A stretch of 64,000 bases of DNA from Sinotaia quadrata (taxonomy: Eukaryota; Mollusca; Gastropoda; Architaenioglossa; Viviparidae), in contig CM054181.1 of assembly GCA_028829895.1 (NCBI GenBank), forward strand, positions 34,396,259 through 34,460,258. Direction: 5' to 3'. Below, in pieces: positions 1 through 14,160 of this stretch. Each line of letters starts with the position of its first letter. Position 1 is the stretch's first letter. The notes below the pieces were generated by a model. The model saw only the letters and a list, made by a program, of their open reading frames with translations. It had not been told where the DNA came from and searched no databases. Made by a program: the position numbers and the translations under genes.

Positions 1-3000
1 TTAGTGCAGGCCTTACATCGAGTAATTCCAGTTTGGCGTTCTCAAGTTCTTTCTCCAGTTTTTGTTTCATCTCTTGCAGAGCCTTTTCATTATTTATCCT
101 CAGCCTCTGTTCTTCATCTTTCAGAATTTTGTCCTGTCCAATTCGTCTGTAGAGAGTAATCCATTATAACAAATTAAATGTGAGTGGTATTAGATACAAA
201 TGAATATTTCATAATTAAACTTGACTTTTGTAGAAAGAGTAAAAATAAAATATGCTCTTGAACTAAACACCAGAAAATGATTAAATGAATGACTAACTAG
301 GTACTTAACATATCACTATAATGTTTATTTTATATGAAAGAATATCAAAATATATATATGAGAATGGAATTAGATACACTGATATTAAATACTAAATGAA
401 CCATGAAAGCAGATATTTAAGAGAAAAATAACACTAGATATACTGACTGATATTAACTACTTACTAAATGCGCTAGGAGAGGTGATATGAGATTATGACA
501 TTTAGAAGTGTGAGACAACTGTAAATCGCTTATAATAAACAAAGACATTTCACATGAAATCAAAGACTTTATGTCACAATATTTACATTTAAATTCATTT
601 AATCAATGAAAGTATATATTAAGAAAAGAAAATATGACAATTTAACTGTTAAAAAATAATTATCTACTACTTTTGATGTTATGAAGCACTTTGGAAGGAC
701 AAAAGTAAAAGTTTTCTATTTCTCACTGTCCCTTTAGTTTTGTTGTAAATGATTTATAGAAATATTACAACATAACTCTGCTAGACAATTTTTGTGTTTT
801 GCTTGCTTCAAATTATGGTAATTTTATTGACTAGATGCATATGGATACTACTGGAATGAAGAAACATTAACAAAATATTATTTTTATTATCTATCAAAAT
901 TACTCTATAAAACATATGAATCTCAAGAATGTTAGCATACAAACCTGATGATTGCTACTGAAACAAATTACCATATTTTAGTGCATATAACGCAACCCCG
1001 CATGAAACACACACCCACACACAAACACACATGTAAAGAAAAAAGTGCAATCCCAAATCTTCATTCTCCTAACCAATATAATTATCTCATTTCAGATACA
1101 AAATATCTATCAAGGACTTTGCACCTGTATTTGAAATCAATGAAGGTTGGAAGAGAAATTTAAAAAGAAGCAAGTCAAGCAGCATGGAAGATAAAACTTT
1201 TAAGAATTGTATACAAACTTTTCTGCGACCGCAGCCATGTCAATTTTTTTCTTTCTGTCTTCTTCCAATCGATCTAATGGGGACACCTTGCCAGGTCCTG
1301 GTGAGTCATCCCGGGCTGTTGACTTTATGGACAATGTTCCATCAAAGTCCTGTTTAGCATAGAGTAAGCATAACTTAGACCATTACAGAAAAATGAATCA
1401 TTTACAATTGACTTCTGCACCACACCAAGTAGAATATGGATTCTGCTTCTTTAACATATTGCCATAATAAAACTACCAAAAGAAAAAGTACCTCAAGGCA
1501 GACAAGCACTTATGAGAGCCACCAAGGATAAGCAATGAAAGTTTCCTGCCCCTGATGTACCAATATAATCCAGAACCAATATAATACAGTAATAACTCTT
1601 ATTAAATTGCTTTTTGGATGCTAAGCTCTGTAGACTGAACATTTTCTGCCTATTTTATTCTGTGTACATGTAGATTTTGTTGTTTCTATAGTACCCTTTT
1701 GACTTTTTGGTCTACTGAATATTGCATTATTTAAAAAAAATGTACATTACTAGATAGTACATTTTTTTAGTGTAAAAGAAATTTTTTTGAATACTTGCCA
1801 TGTCAACAATTGTATGGAAATCCCAACCTCTTGCTAATTTCAAATGTTACCTTATAAGACTGAATAAAGAATAATTCTGGTTCTACCAACAGCATTCACA
1901 CTGCTCTTCTTCATTCTAAAGGCTATGTGGATCCATGGTGGCTCTCGATGAGTATGTATGCTCTAAGGTACTTTGTAGTTCAGTTCTTAAAGACATCCAT
2001 TAAGTATTCAGAAGGAAAAAAAAATACAATTATAAAATTCTTGGTAGTGTTAGAAAGACAGCAAATACTTCACCACACATTTCAAAACCTCTTCAACAAA
2101 ATTCCATGTCAGTTTATGGATTCTGTAAGTTCTACCATACACAGATTGCTTCATGCTTTTCAATAAGCTCCTATTTCAAATAGAATTCACTTTAGATTTC
2201 TAGTTTTATTTTAACAACAAATTGATCTTGCAAAAGAGTTTTTTTTGAGAAGGTATAACACTTTTTTTCCTGTAAAAGAGACAAAATTTGTCTGCATAAA
2301 ATAATAGAAAAGTTTACAACAAAGCATTTGGGGCATCAATCTTTATCAATGGGAAAGAGAAATTCCGATAAAGCAATATCAGGAATTTTAAAATTTATAT
2401 CATCATAAATTTATTTACAGCTTGAAATAAAAATATAAAAACAGATAACATTCTACAAATTAATTTATAATTAATCATTGTATAAAACTGATTTATAATC
2501 CAATCACGTGTGTGTGTATATAATGAAAAGTAAAAATTTAATTATTTTTCAAATTCAGTCACATTTAGTCTTACATAACAGCAAATATACAATCCACCAT
2601 AGAATACTATGTACTACATGAAAAAGTTTTCTATAACTAATTAGATATAATTGCATCAGACTATTTAGAAAGCCTTTCAAAACACACTTCTACTAAAACC
2701 AAATGTGTATATTTAATTTTTTTTATCATCTAAGCTAATCTGCTATTCTGGCAGAGAAAAATGAATCATACACAGCATATAATATAAATATTTTTTGAAG
2801 CATGCATGAGAGTTTAGAATTCTATGTGACAAAATACTCTCTATCATTATTCCAAGGTAAAACAACTCTATTTTAATCTTTCAAGTTAATTAAATATTCT
2901 ATGAGAATGTATTATACGTAAGACAATACATTATTTTCATCTTTTAAGTTATGAAAAATATTTTGTGAGAATGTATTATACTCTTAAAATATGAACATCA

Positions 3001-6000
3001 ACTTGTTTGATAAAAGTAATAAGAATATATCATAAAATGCATAGTAGGTTAACTGTGGTAAAAACAAAATCAAACAATCTAAAAATACATTTTCTTCTAA
3101 AAGAATCTACAGACATTTTTGTTACAATATTAATACAGCTGTTTTAAAATGTTTTACTGTAATGTTAATGTATCACTCTCTAGCTACTTTTCTATTTATT
3201 TTTCTAACTTACATTAAACTTAACTGTGGTAAAATCTCTCTCTAGCCACTTTTCTATTTATTTTTCTAGCTTATGCTAAACTTAACTGTGGTAATTTATC
3301 AAAGTTATATATGTAAAGTATGTCCGGTGAATGTATTTAATATATCATGGTAAATGAAAAAGCATGTTCCAGGAATATATTAACTGTTACAAGTCAGGGA
3401 ACAGGAAAAGCCTATAATAACTATTTCAAGTCAGGGCAAATAAAAATAATTTTCCCTGGAATATATTGTTTCAAATCAGGAAATTTGAAAAGCATTTTCC
3501 AACAATATTTTAACTGCTTCAAGTCAGGGTAAATAAAAAGCAGAGGAAATGTATTAATTATCTGAAATCAGACTATGTAAAAGAAATCTGTTCACCAATG
3601 TATTTCCTCATACTTTTAGTACGGATATATATTAATGTCTACAAACAGAATGTATTTCCTATATGAAATAAAAGTACATGAAATGCTTAAGAACATGGAA
3701 TGTACTATATTAAAGGTATATGAAATAATATTTCCTTTCTGAAATAAGGGTTTATGAAATGCCTAAGAACATGAAATGTATTAACTATAAGAAGTCAGGA
3801 TATATGAAATGTCTACAATTGGGAATGTATTAACTATAATTAAGTCAGGATATTGAAATATCTATAAACAGAGAATGTATTAACTATATTAAGTCAGGAT
3901 ATATGAAATGTCTACAAATGGGAATGTATTAACTATATTAAGTCAGGATATATTAAATTTCTATAAACAGAGAATATTTAATATAGAGAAAATATATATA
4001 AAACAGAGAAACTTAATATAGTTAAAAATATTAAGTCAGGATATATTAAATGTCTACAACTGGGAATGTATTAACTATATAAGTCAGGATATGTTTAATG
4101 TTACTGATGAATTATTTAAATGCATAATAAAACTGTTCAATACATATATCTATTCAAAGTTCAACATATGCAGTTATTTAAAGTGTCATTAAACTGTTCA
4201 ATATGTTTAGTTATGTAAAGTATCATTAGACTGCTCAATATTTGTAGCTATTTAAAATTTCACTAAACTGTTATGTACTTGTACTTATTTAGACATTAGA
4301 TTATTCAATGTGCATAGTTTTTTAAAGTGTCATTAAACTGTTGTTCAATATGCATTTAATCTCAGTAGATTGTTCAGTATGGTAGTTATTTGAAGTATCA
4401 CTGACCTGTTTGATATATGTAGTTAATGTAGTTATTTAAAGCTCCATACTCTGTTCAATATTATTTAGTGTAATTAAATTGTTCACTCTGTATAATTATG
4501 CCAAGTGTCATTAGATTGTTCAAAACTTGTATTATTAAAGTGTCATTTGAATGTTCAACACATATAGTATTTAAAGAATCATTAAAATTTAAAGAATCAT
4601 TTAAAGAATCATTAAATTGTTCAATATGCGAGGTTATTTGAAGTGTCATTAGAATATACATTATATGTAGTTATTTAAAATTAAACTATGCAATATGCAC
4701 AGCTATTTAAACTTAAAGTAACTTTAGACTTTTTAAGGGGTCGGCAAAGTCTGGCCATTAGGCCAGATATGGCCTAGCTAGTATTCCAGTCCGGCCTAAT
4801 GCCCCCCACCAATTATTTATTATTGGATCAGGCCTAATTGAAGTGTTGTGGTTTTGTTCCCCTTTGTTTCAACAATCTAAATACAGTTTATTTTTAAAAA
4901 GTAAGAAAAACTAAATTATTTTAATTCTACAAGCACTGGCTTAGTTAAAGTTCAACATTAGTGTATATACTCTAGGTATGATTGGCCTAATCAATCCACA
5001 TAGATAATTTTTTTTCAAATTTTTTCTAACTTTTGTTCATCCCTACTCCTTTTGACCATTTCTGGCCTAGTGTGCCTTCTTGAACCTCCTAAAATGGCCT
5101 AGTAGTCCAAAAGGTTTGCTGACCTCTGCTTTAATATGTGTAATTATAAAAAATGTCATTATATTATACTATGTGTATAGTTATATAGTGTCATTAGACT
5201 ATACAATATATATAGTTATATAAAGTGTCATTAAAATATACAATATATGTAATTATTTAATGTGTCATTAGAATGTTCAATATGTGTAGTTATTTAAAGT
5301 GACTTTAGACTGTTTAATATGTGTAATTATAAAAAATGTCATTAAACTATACTATGTCTGTAGTTATATAGTGTCATTAGACTATGAAATATGCAATATA
5401 TTCTACAATATATGTAATTATTTATGGAATGTTCAATATGTATAATTATTTAAAATGCTATTGGACTACTTGTTCAATACAAGTAGTTATTTTTAAATAT
5501 AATTAGACTTTGTGTCTAAAGTGTCATTACAGCTTCATTTTAAGTGCAGTTATTTAAGGTTGTCAATAAACTGGAATATTCTTTAAGATAAGAAAAGAAT
5601 TTTTGTTTATTATTTATTGGAGTGACCAAATAAATAGGTAAGTCTAATTTATATCAAATGCATATCTGTCCTTTTAGCAATCCAGTAAATGAGATATATA
5701 TTGTGTATTAAAAAGTGAAGACAAATTTAATCAATCATACCTATTCTTAGTCTCAATTTTTTTCAATACTGTAACAGTTTGATATAACTCAACACAACAA
5801 ACATCAAATTATAATATCCAAAATAGTCACTAAGCAATGAGATAATATGCAGGCAATTCTTCAATAATAGCAATAATAAGTGTTGTTAACAACTCAAATA
5901 AATAAATATTCAAGTATTAAATTTACAATGAATGTTAAGAAAAAAGAAGCTTCTTGGTACAGTCAAACCTGATTTGATGACAGCTTGCAAAAAGCATGCA

Positions 6001-9000
6001 TTTGACCCACACAAGTACTCAACCTCATTTGATATCATATATAACTTTAAAGTACACACTACAATACCCTACAACCAGTGCCTCACATGAATACTCATTG
6101 TCACTGATATCATATATAACTTTAAAGCACACACTACAATACCCCACAACCAGTGCCTCACATGGATACTCATTCTCATTGATATATAACTTTAAAGCAC
6201 ACTACAATACCCCACAACCAATGCGTCACATGAATACTCATTCTCATTGATAAATATACTGGAAACTTTAAATCATTCCAGTACCTCTCACCAGATAAAC
6301 TATATCTGAGATCCCGTATACAAATGTTTACATTTTATAGATATCCAATTAAAAACAAGTTTTAAAATATTTGCAGATTGTAAGGAAATATTTAATTTAA
6401 CTAGCAAATTCATAACTAAAGTACTAAGCCAAAACAGCAATAAAAAAGTTCTACTTAAGTTATGGATCCTGATCCACCCCACCACCTCCTATTATTAAAT
6501 CTAGCACATACTAACTCTACATCCAGAACACAGTTGTTTCTGCACTAGTTGTGGTCAATCTAACACATACTAACTCTACATTCAGAACACAGTTGTTTCT
6601 GCACTAGTTGCAGTCAATCTAACACATACTAACTCTACATTCAGAACACAGTTGTTTCTGCACTAGTTGTGGTCAATCTGCAGTAGTAAAACTGATCTTA
6701 ATAGGTACTTCATTTCTGCTTTATCAAGTTTGACTGTAGAAGTGAATTAGCAACAGCATCTAAAAATGTAACAGTGCTAAGTCACTTACACCACTTGAGG
6801 ATATTGACTGTTGTTGTGCCATCTGTGTGAGAAGAAATATAAGAGTGACAGACTGAGAAAGTAAATGAGGCAATGAATTTCACTGCAAAGAAAGTGGCAG
6901 AACTCTCATCACAGAGACAGTGGATAGCAACTTCATTTGCAAGAGGTTTGCATAAATTACAGAAACATTCTTTCAACATATAAAACAAAAAGAACAGTTT
7001 TCATTTGGGATATATAAATAAATTGTATTGCTTATTATAGAGACTAGTGAGTTAAGCATGAACATGTATGTTAATATTATAAACTTAGACATTATGAGCA
7101 AAATGCCAGATATTCTACAAGATTACTGAGGAATAAATTTCATGTAACAAGCTAGTTAAGAGGAAAATTGAAAACAAAATCCCAACATATAATGAGTCTA
7201 TTGACTGATTCTTTTACTATTAAAATGAGAAACAGCATATACATATCAACTTCAATGCTAGTGCAGAGTAAAATTATTAATCTTACCTTCTCCAGTGAAC
7301 CTCGAAGAGCTGGTTCCAGATTTTCAATATCCATGAGCTTCTCTGATAGATTCTTATCAATGCCAAAATCCTTGAAATATGAAAACATGCAGAGGATGAA
7401 ATGTGTAGCCACTATCAGTACATAAAACTTTCTTTCTTTTCTAAAACTTGTTTAAACTTTGTAGCAATTCATTCAAAAATAGGCCTGAAAAACAAAATAA
7501 GAACTTTGAGTTTCTTTGTCACTACCAAATGTAGTGTTTACATGTCATGCAGTATATTTTGGCTATATTCAAGCATAATTTCAAACTGTTTGGGTTCTAT
7601 TCTCAAGCACTAACCAGAGATCCTTACAGGACATCTAAGTGTAATGTAAACAGATGTGCTATCATTTAGATAGGATAACTACAAAATCGAGAACAAAACA
7701 AAACACAAGGATATTTCAAAATGTATTCTTCACACAATCGAGATGACTGTAACGAGGAATAATTCAAAATAAACAATATATGACAAAACTTCTGAAGTTG
7801 TTTTCTTGCCATCAATATATTTAAGTCTGCACCATTAACAAAATATATTCAACTGAGGTAAATAGATTTCATAACATTTTACACTTTGTGTATATGGCTG
7901 TTCTATATGATCTAGCCAGTCATTCACTAGTTGATAATGGACCATAAAGATCAGAAATGTGTCTGCTGACCAAAGATATCAAATTTAGCCAAAAACTTAT
8001 ACTTACTAGGTGACAATGGACCATAAATATTAGAAATGTGTCTGCTGACTAAAGATATCAAATTTAGCCAAAATCTTATACTTACTAGGTGACAAGTGAG
8101 CACATGGTTCAAAACAATAAACATTAGTAATAATGATAACTTACAAAATTGTTATAGAACTTACAACATCTTTATAGTCCTCACTGTCTTCACTGTCAGA
8201 GACAAGCTTGATTGGTACCATTGGCCCTCGGTCATCTGTATCAGACTCCTTGCAAAAAAACAACAAGAGATTCAACTAGATAAACAATTTATCTACTAAA
8301 AATGCAGTGCCCTCTACAAAAAATTTAAATTTTATATATACTCAATTCTCCTTTTATGAAGATTTAATTGACATATCTTTAAGAAAAAAAATAATGTGGT
8401 CACTGTTTTACATCATTTTTAATTCATGTGGGAATTTTTTTAACTGAGCACCAAGTGCCAAATACTACAAAGAGGTAATATTCAGTAGTCAGTGAGGAAG
8501 AATGTATCCATTATCATGCAACCTTTATAAGAGTGAGAACAATATTCCTGTGTTCAATTTTTGCTTTGCTTTTGCTCAAGGCTGGTTCTAATGACAGAAA
8601 ATGAGCATTTACATCTAATGATTCATCAGCCCTAGTAGTGACAAAAAACCAACACATCTACATCTAATGATTCACCAATCCCTAGTAGTGATGAAAAGCC
8701 ATTTACAATGATTCAATAAACAAGTAGTGAAACAAAGCCATCATTCAATAAGCCCTAGTAGTGACAAAAAGCCATCATTCAATAAGCCCTAGTAGTGACA
8801 AAAAAAACATTTACAATGATTCAACAAGCCCTAGTAGTGGCAAAAAGCTATCAACACTGCTGATAAATAAATTCAATGAGAAAAGTTTAAATGAGAAAAG
8901 TTTTTAACTGTGGGGCCATTTTCAAAATACAAATAGAGAGTTGTTTATGTATGTGTACAAGTTCTTTAAAGAAATTGTAAAACTTGAATTTACCACATAA

Positions 9001-12000
9001 ATTAGATGATCATCTCTGCCAATGGTATCTTTTCCCTTCATTCCCTTGTGTTGAAACCTCTGTCAAAATCAAACATTCAAAATAATATAATATATATATA
9101 TATATATATATAGTAAAACTTGCTTATTTTTTGACATGAAGACAACCGAAAGTTCTCTTTTAAGGATTATAAAGGATGTGACCAAAATACCTTGTACATC
9201 TTTGCAATTAGGAGAGAACTGTGACATAATACAATATGCTCTTCAAATATAGTTTTTTTCAAAATATTTATTTGAACACTAAGTCATATTAGGTAGAACC
9301 AATCATAATATAACAGACTGCAATTACAAAAGGATTTTAAAGAAAATAATATTTTTCAAGGTGACTAATAATGTTTTTTAGAAAGAGAAATAAGTCAGTC
9401 TTTATGGAGCCCTGAACAGTTCTCTCATGCTTTCATCTTCATTGAGTCTTTATGGAGCCTCAAACAGTTCTGGAAAGCTTCTATCTGTCATTTCATTTGA
9501 ACAGCTCTAATAAACAGCTATCTATCATTTCATTCTTTAGTGTCTTCATGAAGCCCTGAATAGTTCTATCTTCATGGAACCCTGAACAACTTTGACACAC
9601 TTCTATCCTCACTCAGTCTTCAAATAACTGGTTCTATTTGAGGTCTTCAAGAATAAGTGATTTTATCTAAGAAGGTCTTCAAGAATAACTGATTTTATTT
9701 GAGAAGGTATTAAAAAATAACTGATTTTATTAGATTTTATTAGACCTTAAGAATAATATATTTTATTAGAGAAGATCTTCAAGAATGATTTACTTAGAAA
9801 AATGTTGTTTTTACCTATTAGAATCACTTTCCTCCTTATCTACTATTATGAGGTATTACTGTAAGGAGTGCTATCCTGATTCCAGATAAATATAAATTAA
9901 AATCTTAACACACACACATGTATGCAAGTGCAAAATCCTATAATGACAAATAGACTAAGGAAAATACTGTGATACCTCATCTTCATCATCATCATCATCA
10001 TATTCTGTGGAGTAGACAGGCAAACTCATGCTGCTGGTCAAGAAACTGCGAGACTTCATAGATCCTGTAGTAGTATTTAGACTACTCACAACCTGTCAAC
10101 AAATTTAAAACAAACTTGTTGTGGATATTATTCAATCAGATTACATTTGACAACATATTAATGTAGCCACAATGATATAAAGCTGGTCACGATAGTGTAT
10201 TACACCTAAAAAGTTGAATTAAATAGATTTCATAAAATTTCACTCAGTGTATTACCCTTGCAGTCTGAAACAATACTTTTAATATTCATCAATGATCTTC
10301 TCTGTTAACTGCTTAGGATGATGAATGGGTTTCTTGCCTTGCTTTCTGACGTGTTTAGTACTAGAAACAGTGACAGACTGCTTCGCCATCTCAAACTGAT
10401 TCTTATTTAATATGTTTGAATTAGAAAGACCGAACTTACATGCCTGCTGTATTCTGACAACCCACAAATTTCAAAGAGGAAAAATTGAATGTTTCAAACA
10501 TAAATTCTTAAATTTAAATTCTAAGTCACAGGTGATGTCTAAGAAGTTCAATATGAATGATAAAACTGATGCACACCTCATTCGGAAAGGTTTTGTTTAG
10601 CTCATCTCAGTAAAAATATCATTCAGAAAGTTTTTGTTGCGCTCATCTCAGTAAGTTTGTGTTCAGCTCACCTCAGTAACAAAAAATATCATTCTTTTTT
10701 CAGAAAGTTTTTGCTGGACTCATCTCAGTAAAAGTATTATTAAGAAAGTTTTTGTTGGGCTCATCTCAGTAAAAGTATTATTAAGAAAGTTTTTGTTGGG
10801 CTCATCTCAGTAAAAGTATTATTAAGAAAGTTTTTGTTGGGCTCATCTCAGTAAAAGTATTTATTAAGAAAGTTTTTGTTGGGCTCATCTCAGTAAAAGC
10901 ATCATTCAGAAACATCTAGCATTTCCTCTGTTTGCTAGCAGGCAGCCAGGAGGTCCAGGCACTGACTTGCAAGAGTGTGATTGGGGCACTTCCCCAGCCT
11001 TCCAATTAAGATAGTGGAGATTTTTCCATCCATGCAGCAACTCCCCGACTCAGGATTGTTGATATGTATCCTGAATGTCAATCAAGCACTTACAGATTTG
11101 AATAAATATCAAGTGTTAATAAAAATTCACAAATTTTCTGTTTTATGTACATCCCAGCCTGTGGTTAAACTCTTGGAACATCTAGATTTACTTAGTTTTG
11201 TATTTGTGAGCTGGTGTTTCACAGACTTTCCAAATTGCATCCAACAAGTGTAATGTCCATGAATGCATCTTGTATAATAACATTCCTACAACTGGTACTC
11301 CCATGAAGTAGCAATGAATCTCCGGAGATATGTATGATGTCTCCTTAGTGCTACATTATATGTTAGTGTTACATCATCAAAATGGCTAGTATTATATATC
11401 ATATGTTTAATGTTACATCATGATATTGTTAGTATTTTACACATGAAATATTTCCAAAAGAAACTGCTCTACCAGACTGACTACCATACTTGAAGTGTTG
11501 ACTGTTGTACATCATGATATGGTTAGTGTTACATCATGACATGGCTTCTATTATACATCATTATATGGTTATGGTAGTATGATATCCTGATATGGTCATA
11601 GTTAATCATGATATGGAAGTATTATATCACGACATGGCTAGTGTTTGTACACAACACAATTCCATAAGAAACTGCTGTTTTCTGACTGCAATATGTAAAG
11701 TGTCTACTGTTATACATCGCGATAATAGTTAGGGATACATCCTGATATAAGCTGGTGCTATATCATGACATGGAAGTATTACACCATATGGTTAGTGTTG
11801 TACACATTAAACATGATACAATTCCTTAAAAAACTGCTCTTACTTGACTGCCACCAAGTGAACCCCGAAGTCCACCCAAGCCTTCAGCTGCTTTCGAGTG
11901 GTGCATAGATGGTATCCCCAAACTTTGCTCTGCTTTCAAAGGTCCCAGCTGAAAGGATAGAATGCAGGTTTAAAATATACTGATAGCATTAAATATGGTA

Positions 12001-14111
12001 AGCATTAAAGTTAATGGAGAGTTGGCCATCATGTGCATGCTGAAGCTCAATGATGTGCCAGGTTGTATTACACTTTTTTATTATAAAGCCATCTCCAGTG
12101 CAAAGTGTCAGTCCACCTTCACAACTTAGATTCACACACATTACATGTCAAACTTTCAACTTTTATAATAAATTAAATGTATAAATCAAATGTATATTAA
12201 TTTATTTTAAAATTATGTGTTTATACATATTTATGAAACTTTGTACTTTATACTCAGATTTCAGCAAAGAATGCACACAACAACAATCAAAAATACAGAG
12301 AAATGTACTCAAAACTACAGCAGTATTTAATACATATGGAAATAATCATTCAAACCATTTATCAACAGTCCCAAATATAAATGATTTACTATTCAGAAAC
12401 TGAATTAAACTCCAGAAAGAATGTGTCAACATATAAATTTGTAAACATGCATCATGATATGGTTAGTTTCACATCCTGACATGGTTAGTATTTTACACAT
12501 GAAATATAATTCCCAAAGAAACTGCTCTACCAGACTGACTACCATGAAGTGTTTACTGTTGTACATCATGATAATAGTTAGAATGCATTTTTTTGTTTTG
12601 TTTAGTTTTTGTTTTTTTATAGTAGTGTTTGTTAACAGTGGTTTGTTGTTGTACTTTCTCATGTGCAATGATAAGAAGACACTCTCCTCTGTTGTATACC
12701 ACTTTGTAAAGTTGAAGCACAGAGATGTTTTGCTAATCAATCGAGATAAAATAGAAGAGATCTTTTCCCTTCAAAACGAGACAACTCAGAATAATGTCTT
12801 TTTGACTCTCTATTTTAGGGTCATGTGATGAGAATTTTTTTTGTTACTTACCACCATGATGTACTATAAATTTAAAATTAAAATATAAATTTTAAAATGG
12901 TACACAAAACTGTGAATTTTGCTTTTTCAGCTTTGACACTAAAACTGACCCACTTTTGTTGCAACACAAAGTACTTTTGACAAAGTTTACAAATACTTTA
13001 ATAAAATTAAGAGAAACAACAACAATACATTTTGAAAGATGAAACATCAATCTTTATTTTCATAAGAAAATGATTGGTTCAGGCTAAATGTGAAGAAAAC
13101 AGCTCTGTGATAAATCTTAGCAAATTTGCACATGTTTGTGAGTTTTTCGCCAAAATAGTGGTGACGTTGGGACTACCTAATATAATGATAACATTCCCTG
13201 CACCTAAAAGCACACAAACACAAAGAGGCCAGTGCATGATAGCAGAACTGTAATGTTTTCAACAAAAACGTAATGACCTAAATCTCCCAACAATTTATTT
13301 TTAAAATATACATTTTAAATTTGAAATTAATATTTTAGTTTGATTTTAATATTTAACAACTAGGCCATGACTAAAAGCAAAGAAGTGAAAATTGGAAGAT
13401 TGATGGATTACCAGTTGTTTTAATCAAAGTAATATTATCAAAACAATAAAAGGTCAAATTAGTATAACAAATTACCTTTCCACTAGAAGGTTCTTTTTTA
13501 TCTTTCTTCTTCAATAAGTCCTCCTTGCTAAGCTTGCCTTTCTTTTTCCCAGGCCCTGATCCTGCAAGACAGGTAAAAACAGAAATATGTAGCAGAGACT
13601 GCTAGAAAGAGATTACAATAATATGACCAATTCTTTGTGAACAATATGCAACTGTTTCGAATATTCACTCTATTTACATGAATCCCCTGGAAAAAAAATC
13701 ACTTTCATAGATTCTCACAAATTTCAGTGAACAAACTTTAAAACAACTTAAAGTTATCTTCATTTATCCCAGTCTATAATATTACATGCAATTTTTTACT
13801 TATTATATATTTATTTGTACAGTGAATAAAAGTTAGCCTACCTGACAAATTCACTTTAAACTCCTAATGCATATATCTCCGCAATTTGATAAAGTAACAT
13901 TAAACATCTCACTGAAGTAGTTTTAAACACTTAAAAATAATGACCCATTTCAAACTGAATTAATACTTCACTAAATAATTATGTATATGTTACATTACAG
14001 TGGCTGGGAAAATTAATAGTTTGTGACATGTACATAAAAACCAATGTCACAAAAATAGGCTCACCTGATACAAGCCCCTTTTAAGATATAAAAATATATT
14101 TATTCATGATG

Positions 14112-14160
<49 letters not shown>

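Noticed and set aside
4110..5560. CRISPR-like array
   Set aside because: Repeats are contiguous and diverged with no unique spacers, in an intron of a eukaryotic gene.
10279..10467. Minus-strand frame of 62 codons ([19 protein letters not shown]) as an extra CEP164 exon
   Set aside because: Coding-like composition, but it ends in a stop without a usable donor, and the flanking exons join in frame without it.
12426..12828. Overlapping open frames of 104 and 124 codons on opposite strands
   Set aside because: No domain, AT-rich hydrophobic translation, inside a CEP164 intron and partly overlapping a dispersed repeat.
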